From JBFGFX01 sp965232455 (lineage in GTDB: Bacteria > Pseudomonadota > Gammaproteobacteria > Steroidobacterales > Woeseiaceae), in NCBI GenBank assembly GCA_965232455.1, contig OZ246981.1:4836001-4900000 (forward strand): a stretch of DNA of 64,000 nt, read 5' to 3'. This document shows positions 23,748-31,103 of the stretch, in pieces. Position 1 is the stretch's first letter. Each line of letters starts with the position of its first letter. A model generated the notes under the pieces. The model was given only the letters and a program-made list of their open reading frames with translations, did not search any database and had not been told where the DNA came from. Position numbers and translations under genes: made by a program.

Positions 23748-25445
23748 TTACAGACCCAACCAGAGCCACGGCTCCGCGCAGGCGAGCTGCCGCCCTCCCG
23801 GGCTGAGCCCGACCCGGCGAAACGCCTCATCGAATATGTCTGCGCGTTCGGGGCGACCCGAGGCCAGTATCGATGTGGCCGTCACCGACACGGCCTGGGC
23901 CAGTTCCGGCATATCCGAACTCGTTGTCAGGAAGTTTTCCAGCGTGTAGAAAAAGTGTTGGAACGTGGTATCCCTGCCGAGCGAAACATCGCAGGTGTAA
24001 CCGCTGTTGCCGGTGTGTCTCAAGCCCTCGGCGGCGAGAAAGAAGGCATGACTCGTGATATTCGATGAGTCGTGGGCGTTTCCAGAGATATCGTCGTAAT
24101 GCTTAGGATCACCGAGTTGCGGCGGGTCCGCGATGTTGCGGTGAGCGCTGGTGCCGTTTTGAAACGAACCTTCGCCCATGAGCCAGTCCTCTGAATCAAC
24201 GACAAGACCGAGCATGTCCGCAAACGACTCGTTCATCGCGTTCGCGTCCCGGCCGTTGTCGAGTTTCGCGGTAAACTCGATGACGCCGTGCATGAATTCG
24301 TGAGCGATGATGTCGTTTGCGCATCCGAATGCTCGGAACGTGTCTCCCGTGCTTTCGCCGAAGACAAGGGCCTGGCGACTTGGCAACCAACGGGCATTGT
24401 TGAGACCGGGAAAATGGGCCCCTGCGGCGATACGCAGCCCCTGGTCATCCCAGCCTTCGCGACCGGTCAGCGTTCTGAGACGGTCATACGATAGTCCGAG
24501 CCAGTAATGAATATTGACTTCGGCTTGCTGTGAAGTTCTGACCGGGATTTCGGTCTGATTCCAGTCCGCGTCGTCATCGGTCGAAAAACCGCCGCCCGGG
24601 ACGAGTGTGTGGATTTCGGAACCGCCGTTGTCCGTACGCAGGACGTCCCGAAGCTGGAAGGTACCGTTTTCCTCGAAAGCGTTTAGCGGCCGGCTCTCAA
24701 TGTCACAGTCGAGACCGATACCGTCGGCCCGGACCGCCCGCACCCGGTTGCTGCGGTCGAGCACCTGACCGGTGACGGCATCCACGAAAAACCGCCATTC
24801 GGCCGGACCTCCGGCGGCATCCGTGCCCGGCAGGACGAACAACCATGCCGTGCGGTAAACACCGTCCTTTTCGTAAATCACGATTTCCGGGTCCGAGTAT
24901 GGGGACGATTCAGCGCTGCCCGGACCGCCGGCTCCGGCGGCAATCGCAATGGCATCCGCCGCGTGGATTTGCGTCTCCGTGCCAACCTGCACAGACTGCG
25001 GCATGTATTGGCCGTTAATGCTGTGTATTTGACCTTCCGAATCAATGTGTACGGTGAGTTGTTTTCCCCACACCGGAATGCCGCGATAGAGTTGATCAAA
25101 CGTCACGTGCTTCCAGCCCACCCGATCGAAGCGTTCACGCGACACCTGAATCTCATACTGCTGACCGTCTATACGACGGGGTATCGCGTTGTCAACGAGA
25201 AAGCTGCGCGCGGCGATCGCGGCGTCACGCCGATCGGGCGAGCCCATTCGCCCGATCAGCATGAGTTTGCCTTGTTCGTAGTCCCACCGGGCCCGTAAGT
25301 CCGGTGTTATCGCGCGCAGCGCCGTCAGCGTTGCGGTCAAGTCGCCTTCAGAATCGACAAGCGACGAGGATTGACCCGTACATGCGCTGGGGACAAGCGC
25401 CAGCAGGATGCAGGAGAGTCGGGTCGAAACGTGTCTGATCTTCAT
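23748..25445 (-). CDS. Secreted M4-family (thermolysin-like) metalloprotease precursor
   Basis: A 565-residue secreted zinc protease. A signal peptide with lipobox-like VPSAC (residues 18-22) starts the protein, which might make it a lipoprotein. Residues about 30-220 hold the FTP/PepSY prodomain that inhibits and folds the enzyme (VTFDQLYRGIPVWGKQLTVH, TAWLFVLPGTD, WRFFVDAVTGQVLDRSNRVR). The catalytic domain has HEFMH at 382-386 and the third zinc ligand in NESFADMLG, Glu406, with the normal 20-residue spacing. The proton donor His lies in NAHDSSNITSHAFFLAAEG. No C-terminal PPC domain is present. Its role is probably extracellular protein degradation. The next upstream gene on the same strand encodes a small exported protein. 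Confidence 0.92.
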   Translation of the reverse strand: MKIRHVSTRLSCILLALVPSACTGQSSSLVDSEGDLTATLTALRAITPDLRARWDYEQGKLMLIGRMGSPDRRDAAIAARSFLVDNAIPRRIDGQQYEIQVSRERFDRVGWKHVTFDQLYRGIPVWGKQLTVHIDSEGQIHSINGQYMPQSVQVGTETQIHAADAIAIAAGAGGPGSAESSPYSDPEIVIYEKDGVYRTAWLFVLPGTDAAGGPAEWRFFVDAVTGQVLDRSNRVRAVRADGIGLDCDIESRPLNAFEENGTFQLRDVLRTDNGGSEIHTLVPGGGFSTDDDADWNQTEIPVRTSQQAEVNIHYWLGLSYDRLRTLTGREGWDDQGLRIAAGAHFPGLNNARWLPSRQALVFGESTGDTFRAFGCANDIIAHEFMHGVIEFTAKLDNGRDANAMNESFADMLGLVVDSEDWLMGEGSFQNGTSAHRNIADPPQLGDPKHYDDISGNAHDSSNITSHAFFLAAEGLRHTGNSGYTCDVSLGRDTTFQHFFYTLENFLTTSSDMPELAQAVSVTATSILASGRPERADIFDEAFRRVGLSPGGRQLACAEPWLWLGL

Positions 25446-25484
25446 GTTGGCCTCCGGGGCCGTCGGTTTGGAACGAGCTGCAGC

Positions 25485-25940
25485 CTAGTTCGGCATCGGG
25501 CTCGCGCCGACGGAGCTGATGATTGGCCGGCTGGTATCCGCGGTTCCGGGGGCGATCTGTATGAATACGGGGCGATCCGGGTTGGCGATCGCATCTCTCA
25601 ACAGAGTGACCATGCCCATCTTGTAGTTGATCTTCCGGTCGTTCGACAAAAACATCCAACCCAGCTTTGTCAGCTCAGGCCCGTCGTCGATTCTCTGCGT
25701 GTACTGAACGAGGACAAACTCGCTGTTCGAGTCGACAATAAGCGTTTTCACGTCGAATTCCGATCTAGGCCGACCCGGATCTATCTCCCCCGTCGAGCCG
25801 AGCAGGTCCTCCAGGTCCAGACCTACATCGATCTGCGGCTGTGCGGCTGCTAGCGGAACAAGAAGCATTAAGCTGGCAGACGCCAGCAAGGCAATGGTTC
25901 CGGAGCGCCCGGTTTTCTCGATTCTTCTCGTTTGGCACAT
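25485..25940 (-). CDS. Small exported protein of unknown function
   Basis: A 151-residue protein with an N-terminal signal peptide (IALLASASLMLLVPLAAAQ, cleavage near residue 34). The mature part is about 117 residues, acidic, with predicted beta strands (VKTLIVDSNSEFVLVQYTQRI, LGWMFLSNDRKINYKMGMV). I recognise no family. AGGAAAG precedes the ATG at 25940. It lies 39 bases upstream of the M4 protease on the same strand, so the two may be co-transcribed, and it could assist the protease, but there is no direct sign of that. Confidence 0.6.
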   Translation of the reverse strand: MCQTRRIEKTGRSGTIALLASASLMLLVPLAAAQPQIDVGLDLEDLLGSTGEIDPGRPRSEFDVKTLIVDSNSEFVLVQYTQRIDDGPELTKLGWMFLSNDRKINYKMGMVTLLRDAIANPDRPVFIQIAPGTADTSRPIISSVGASPMPN

Positions 25941-26198
25941 GAGCTTTCCTAAAATGTGAAATTGACGGTTATTGTCGGAACGCGTTCTTGAAACTCAGCC
26001 GCCGCCAAAATACGGCGGTTCTGTTGGTATTAGCGGCATCGAACCGGCAACTCCCTCACGAGACGCCAAAAATACCGGGGATGAACGAGACGACGGTCAA
26101 ACCGGTCTTTGCGCGGCACTTTGTGATATTCGCCAGTCGAAGTGTTACCTTTGTGTCGCCAAACACCTCAAAAACAGCATCCTTTGGGGGGAATCGCC

Positions 26199-27392
26199 GT
26201 GAGTACAGAAGTAAGTGAACCCAAACTGTCCGTCGCGGACGAAATCCAACTCAGGACGGATCTAAAGATTGCGGACTCCCAGAGTCTTCAGGCGGACCCC
26301 TCCGTGGATGCTGCGCTCGACAAACAATCGGATCAGGTGGTCGAGGCGCTGTTGGCGCTTGACCCGGAAGACCACGGCTCGCGAGAATCGGGCACGAGCG
26401 CGGCGGAAGAACTGGGCATGGAAGTGCAGGCAGCGTCCGCCAGGAAGCTCGACATGCTCAAAGCGCCCGTCCATCGAATTGTCAGCCGAGGAGACGCCAA
26501 GGGCGATGTGGGTACTTCGCTGGCGGATTTGAAAGTCGAGGTCGAGAAAGCCGATCCCAGACGGTTCAATTTCGATCCCGGTTGGTTCTCGAGAATACTC
26601 GGCTACCTGCCTTTTATCGGCCCTCCTTTAAAACGCTACTTTACGCAGTACGAGAGTACGCGAACCGTCATCGATGCCATCATCAAATCGCTGGACGTGG
26701 GGAGAGACCAGCTCAAAAGAGACAACGTGATCTTGGCCGAAGATCAAAAAGCCATGCGAGAGTTGACGGTACGTCTGGCGAATGCGGTAAAGATGGGACA
26801 ACTCATCGATCAGAAGCTGGCGACCAGGATCGACACTCTGCCGCCGGACGGTGCAAAGCACATATTCTTGAGCGAAGAGGTCGTGTTCCCGCTCCGACAG
26901 CGCATTATCGATTTGCAGCAGCAGTTGGCTGTCAATCAGCAGGGCATTTTGGCAACCGAACTCATTAGCCATAACAACAAGGAGCTCATACGCGGCGTGA
27001 ATCGTGCGATCAACGTGACCTCCAGGGCGCTGCAGGTGGCGGCAACGGTTGCGATCGCGCTTGCGGACCAGAAAGCGGTGCTCAACAAAGTCGAGTCGGT
27101 GAACGAAGTGACCTCGGATCTCATAGCTGGCACCGCCGAACAGTTGAAGGAGCAGGGGGCCGCCATTCAAAAACAGGCGTCGTCGGCCATGCTGGATATG
27201 AGCGCGCTGAAATCGGCGTTCGCGGACATCGACGTGGCCATTGAAGACCTGTCGACTTTCCGTATGCAGGCGTTGCCGCAGATGGCGCGGACGGTCCAGG
27301 AGCTGGACGAGGTCACGGCACGGGCCGATGCATCCATAAGGAACATCGACTCCATTCGGCGCTCGGACGGCACGATCAAGATTGAAGTGTGA
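26199..27392 (+). CDS. TelA-family (toxic anion resistance) protein, first gene of an unusual helicase operon
   Basis: A 397-residue cytoplasmic protein. GTG 26199 follows a strong GGGGGGAA ribosome site. After an acidic 120-residue N-terminus, residues about 125-225 carry the TelA core: WFSRILGYLPFIGPPLKRYF, then STRTVIDAIIKSLDVGRDQL and RDNVILAEDQ. The remainder is long helical coiled coil (IIDLQQQLAVNQQGILATEL) with a terminal LDEVTARADASIRNIDSI. TelA proteins were named for tellurite resistance and comparative genomics ties them to Ter-type stress systems, but their molecular action is unknown. No membrane helix is evident. The stop overlaps the helicase start by four bases. This is not a classical tellurite locus: no TerC, TerD or TehB-like gene adjoins. 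Confidence 0.82.
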   Translation: MSTEVSEPKLSVADEIQLRTDLKIADSQSLQADPSVDAALDKQSDQVVEALLALDPEDHGSRESGTSAAEELGMEVQAASARKLDMLKAPVHRIVSRGDAKGDVGTSLADLKVEVEKADPRRFNFDPGWFSRILGYLPFIGPPLKRYFTQYESTRTVIDAIIKSLDVGRDQLKRDNVILAEDQKAMRELTVRLANAVKMGQLIDQKLATRIDTLPPDGAKHIFLSEEVVFPLRQRIIDLQQQLAVNQQGILATELISHNNKELIRGVNRAINVTSRALQVAATVAIALADQKAVLNKVESVNEVTSDLIAGTAEQLKEQGAAIQKQASSAMLDMSALKSAFADIDVAIEDLSTFRMQALPQMARTVQELDEVTARADASIRNIDSIRRSDGTIKIEV

Positions 27393-30031
27393 ATTCGTTT
27401 CCCTCCGATCTGAGATTTGTCCACGAATGGCGAACGTATCAAAGGCGGGTCCTGAAAGACCTTCAGGACCACATGAGCGACTCCCACCTGCATCTGGTTG
27501 CGGCCCCCGGCGCGGGAAAGACCGTTTTGGGACTGGAGGTGATCCGCAGGCTCGACAAAAAAACGCTGGTGCTCGCGCCAACCTTGACCGTGCGCAACCA
27601 GTGGATACATCATTTTGAAAACCTCTTTCAGACGCGGGACGAGAACAAGCACGCCCTAGTCAGCAGCGTGTTGGCCGAGCCCGCGCTGCTGACCGTGGCA
27701 ACCTACCAGTCCCTCCATTCGGCTCATAAGAATCACGAAAACGGTATCTCCGGATTGACCGGGTTCGAGGTGCTCGTGCTGGACGAAGCCCACCATTTGA
27801 GGAACGAATGGTGGAAGGTCCTGGTTGAATACAAGAAACGGCTCGGCCCGGTCAAGGTCGTCGCACTGACGGCTACACCGCCGTACGACGTGTCGCCCAG
27901 GGAATGGAATCGCTACTTCGAGATGTGCGGCCCTATCGATTCGATTGTGTCCATACCCGAACTGGTCCGGGAAGGAAATCTTTGCCCGCACGAAGACTTT
28001 GTCCATTTTTGTCTGCCATCCGAGTTGGAACACAAAAACATACGGGCGTTCAGGCGGCAGGTGAAGGAGTTGAAGGAGTGGCTCCTGGCTTCGAGAGATT
28101 TCGCCAGGTCCTTGCTCGGCCACCCATGGATAAGCAATTTCGAGTCAGACAAAAATCAAGAGGACATTCTGAGTCAGCCGGCGGTGTTTGCGGCCCACGT
28201 TGTTTTTCTGCACGCATTGGGGCACGACTGTGTCGCGCAAAAGGAGTTTCTGGGTGTGTCGGGACAGAGCGTTCCGGACCCGGCGGACGAGTGGTTCGAG
28301 GTGCTTTTGACGGACATGATTTCCGGCGAGTCGGGTCGTTACGACACGTCTCCCGCCTTTAGAAAGGAGCTGAATCGGCGGTTGTCGACGATGCACGCCG
28401 TTGAGCGGAAAAAGGTAACGCTTACCGACCATCGGGGTCTGGACAAATCGCTGCGAAACAGTGAGAGCAAACTCGCGGCCACGCTGGATATTTTCGAGCT
28501 GGAGAACCGGAGTCTGGGTCAACAACTCAGGATGGTTGTCCTGACGGACTATGTTCGTAGGAACTTTCTCGACTCCGAACGGCACGGCAGCAGGAGCCGT
28601 CGCCTTGGAGCAGTGCCGATATTCGAGCTTATCCGGGCGTCCCACGGGAATACGGTGCCTCTGGCGTTGCTCACCGGAAGCCTGGTGATCGTGCCGGCGT
28701 CGCTGACCGACCGGCTGCTACTCGAGTTTCGGAAACGGGATGCCAATGTCCCGGCGCCGAGAGCGGTGCCCCTGTTGACCGACGCCCAGTACGTCTCACT
28801 GAAACTGGACCAAACGACCCGGCAACTCGTGGTTGGAGCGGTAACGGAGATGTTCAACGCGGGGCACCTTCGAGTGATCGTGGGAACCGTCGCGCTGCTG
28901 GGCGAGGGGTGGGACGCTCCGGCCACCAATACCCTGGTCATGGCGAGCGCGTCGTCCACCTACGTTCAAACCAATCAGGTTCGGGGGCGGGCTATTCGGG
29001 TCGATCCGAACGATCCCGGAAAGGTGTCCAGTATCTGGCATCTGGTGTGTATCGAACCGGGATCCGATCACGGCGGATCGGATTTCAAGAAAATTCGGAC
29101 ACGCTTCTCGGCGTTCGAGGGGCTGAGTTACAGTGGGGACCGGATTCTGAGCGGTTTTCAGCGTATTTTTCCGATTCCGGAGAATTGGACTGCGGAGCAG
29201 GTTGCCGCAATGAACGCCCGGACCCGCGCGCTGTCCACGCAGCGGCGGAATATCAGGGAGGGTTGGGAAAAGGCCCTGATTCCCACAGCCGAGGCGCGGC
29301 GGACGGGCCTGATCGAGGAAGTGCAGGTGCGAAGCCAATCTATTGCAGCCTTGCAGATCGTCAGGCATCCGCTCAAACGCAGCCTCGGACCGGCAGCTGT
29401 GCTGGCCGGGTATCTGGCGATAGCGATTCCTGTTTTCCCCTTTCCGGAAGTCGGGTTCGTCGAAGCACCACTGTTGCACGGAGTTTTGTCCGTCGTAGTC
29501 GTGTTTGGGTTGGGGCTTCCACGGTTGGCCAGAGATTGGTGGCAAGTTTTCAGGTTGGGGTTGGGACCGGTAACGCTCGGCCGGGTGGCGGAAGTCGTAC
29601 TGGCGACCCTGTGTGAGTTGAAACAGATCGACACGCCGCGCGAACGGCTCGAACTCGTTTTTGAGCCAGTCGCCGGCGGCAAGAGCGCCTGCTATCTGCA
29701 GGGCGGCACACTGTACGAGTCCGATTTGTTCATCAGGTGCCTGGAGGAGATCCTCGATCCCGTCGACAATCCCCGCTACCTGATTCGCAGGCCGCATCCG
29801 AACCCAATAAAGGCCCGCAAAGGCGAAGGGGATTTCTATTCGGTGCCGTCCGCGCTATCCAGAAAGGAACATGTGGCTGTCCTGGTTCGTCATTGGAAAA
29901 AGAAGCTGGGCCGCTGCGAGGCCATTTATACTCGGCGGGCAGCGGGGCGAAAGAGTTTGTTGATGGCGAGGGCCCGTTCGTGGGTCAATCTGCACGAAAA
30001 AATTACGGATCGGCAGAGCGTCTGGAAATAG
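27389..30031 (+). CDS. SF2 DEAD/DEAH helicase-like protein with C-terminal membrane helices
   Basis: An 880-residue predicted ATP-dependent nucleic-acid translocase. GTG 27389 overlaps the TelA stop. SF2 motifs are complete: Walker A AAPGAGKT (38-45), DEAH (132-135), motif III TAT within LTATPP (160-165), motif V GEGWDAP (505-511) and motif VI QVRGRAIR (530-537). About 300 residues separate the two RecA halves and contain a helical insertion. No nuclease or methylase domain is recognised. At about 669-712 lie two hydrophobic stretches (AAVLAGYLAIAIPVF and GVLSVVVVFGLGL), unusual for a helicase and suggesting membrane anchoring. The C-terminal 165 residues are basic and unassigned. The relation to type III restriction or XPB-like helicases is general only. 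Confidence 0.85.
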   Translation: MNSFPSDLRFVHEWRTYQRRVLKDLQDHMSDSHLHLVAAPGAGKTVLGLEVIRRLDKKTLVLAPTLTVRNQWIHHFENLFQTRDENKHALVSSVLAEPALLTVATYQSLHSAHKNHENGISGLTGFEVLVLDEAHHLRNEWWKVLVEYKKRLGPVKVVALTATPPYDVSPREWNRYFEMCGPIDSIVSIPELVREGNLCPHEDFVHFCLPSELEHKNIRAFRRQVKELKEWLLASRDFARSLLGHPWISNFESDKNQEDILSQPAVFAAHVVFLHALGHDCVAQKEFLGVSGQSVPDPADEWFEVLLTDMISGESGRYDTSPAFRKELNRRLSTMHAVERKKVTLTDHRGLDKSLRNSESKLAATLDIFELENRSLGQQLRMVVLTDYVRRNFLDSERHGSRSRRLGAVPIFELIRASHGNTVPLALLTGSLVIVPASLTDRLLLEFRKRDANVPAPRAVPLLTDAQYVSLKLDQTTRQLVVGAVTEMFNAGHLRVIVGTVALLGEGWDAPATNTLVMASASSTYVQTNQVRGRAIRVDPNDPGKVSSIWHLVCIEPGSDHGGSDFKKIRTRFSAFEGLSYSGDRILSGFQRIFPIPENWTAEQVAAMNARTRALSTQRRNIREGWEKALIPTAEARRTGLIEEVQVRSQSIAALQIVRHPLKRSLGPAAVLAGYLAIAIPVFPFPEVGFVEAPLLHGVLSVVVVFGLGLPRLARDWWQVFRLGLGPVTLGRVAEVVLATLCELKQIDTPRERLELVFEPVAGGKSACYLQGGTLYESDLFIRCLEEILDPVDNPRYLIRRPHPNPIKARKGEGDFYSVPSALSRKEHVAVLVRHWKKKLGRCEAIYTRRAAGRKSLLMARARSWVNLHEKITDRQSVWK

Positions 30032-30034
30032 TGC

Positions 30035-30787
30035 ATGGCAAAGGATCTGAGTGAAATCACGATAAGCCGGAAACTCGTTCGCGAGCAGGTGGCGCGTCGC
30101 GTTTGGCGGGATCCGGGAACGATCACCTGCGCGGGACTGGGAGCGCTGTTGCTTGCCGGCGGAACTATTGCCGGTGCGGGTTTGGGCGCGACCGTCGCCG
30201 GCGGCGTGTTGATTCCCGCTGGGTTTTTATTGAACTACAAGTATCGTCACGCACGGTTTGCAAAAGAATTCATGGACGAGGTCGCCGAAGCGCTGGCCCG
30301 TAAACGCCAGCGGCGGTTGGGAGAGATTCGCGCGGATCTTTACGATCTGGCGAACGACATACCGGCAAAGGAAGAGGCGGGAGATCTTGCGGCCCGGGCG
30401 TTACGGCAGTTCGGGCAGATACATGAGAAGTTCGATCTGTTCATGGAGGTTCTCGATCGAAAATTGCATCCGGGCGAGCTGGCACACGCCCGCTACCTGG
30501 GTACGGCAGACCGCTTCTTCATGAAAATCATGGAGCACCTGAGCCGCACGAGCGACGTCCTGCGTGCGGCCTGGCATTCGGAGGACGATGAGAGCCGACG
30601 GGCCCATATCGAGACCGTGAAGAAACTCTTGAGTCGGAATTCGGAGGCCCTGTCGGCCTTCGATCAAACCGTTTCCGGCATGACTTCGATAAAGGACAGG
30701 GACGCCGTGCCGGCCGAGGACCTTCAGTCCATCAAGGAACAGCTGGATCAGCTGGCCCGGCAGGCCAGGCGGTTTGGGGAGTTGTAG
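30035..30787 (+). CDS. Two-helix membrane/coiled-coil protein, XpaC-like in layout
   Basis: A 250-residue protein starting at ATG 30035, four bases after the helicase stop. A basic 30-residue N-terminus precedes a glycine-rich hydrophobic block of about 40 residues (TCAGLGALLLAGGTIAGAGL and onward) that can form two membrane helices. The cytoplasmic remainder is helical and charged, with ARYLGTADRFFMKIMEHLSR and a C-terminal coiled coil (SIKEQLDQLARQARRFGEL). No catalytic motif is visible. In Bacillus, TelA homologues pair with XpaC, a protein of similar size and layout, so this may be its counterpart; the similarity is in architecture and context, not proven homology. It completes the three-gene operon. 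Confidence 0.65.
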   Translation: MAKDLSEITISRKLVREQVARRVWRDPGTITCAGLGALLLAGGTIAGAGLGATVAGGVLIPAGFLLNYKYRHARFAKEFMDEVAEALARKRQRRLGEIRADLYDLANDIPAKEEAGDLAARALRQFGQIHEKFDLFMEVLDRKLHPGELAHARYLGTADRFFMKIMEHLSRTSDVLRAAWHSEDDESRRAHIETVKKLLSRNSEALSAFDQTVSGMTSIKDRDAVPAEDLQSIKEQLDQLARQARRFGEL

Positions 30788-31103
30788 TTGTTCACGTGGA
30801 TGCGGAGGGCCACACCACGCTCGAATGCCACCGAAGACAGATCTACGCCGAACAACGCAGAGGCTGATTTCCATATACTCGAAGTTTCAATCGTCAACCG
30901 CCGCGCCGCGAAGCGTCCGAAGCATACGGCGCTGCTGAGCGGCCTGCCCTTATACCTGTCGATATTTTCATTGAGCATTCTCCAGTTCGGTTTGGACGGG
31001 TACAAACGCAGACATCAGGAGATTTCGTTGGCAGTTGTCGGGTAAGCATCGAGCAATCGGCATACCTCAATCTACATACGCAAGCCTTGCGGTTTTCCGC
31101 TCT
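30788..31103. other. Non-coding gap after the TelA-helicase operon
   Basis: This 316-base gap lies between two convergent transcription units. Short reading frames occur on both strands, but none has a ribosome site or recognisable domain. I see no strong terminator hairpin, repeat or attachment site. Confidence 0.5.

Noticed and set aside
26199..27392. Classical tellurite-resistance locus
   Set aside because: Only a TelA-family gene is present; no TerB/C/D/E/Z or TehA/B relative is nearby, so tellurite resistance should not be assumed.
30788..31045. Short open frames on both strands after the helicase operon
   Set aside because: No ribosome site, no domain, overlapping each other; more likely non-coding.
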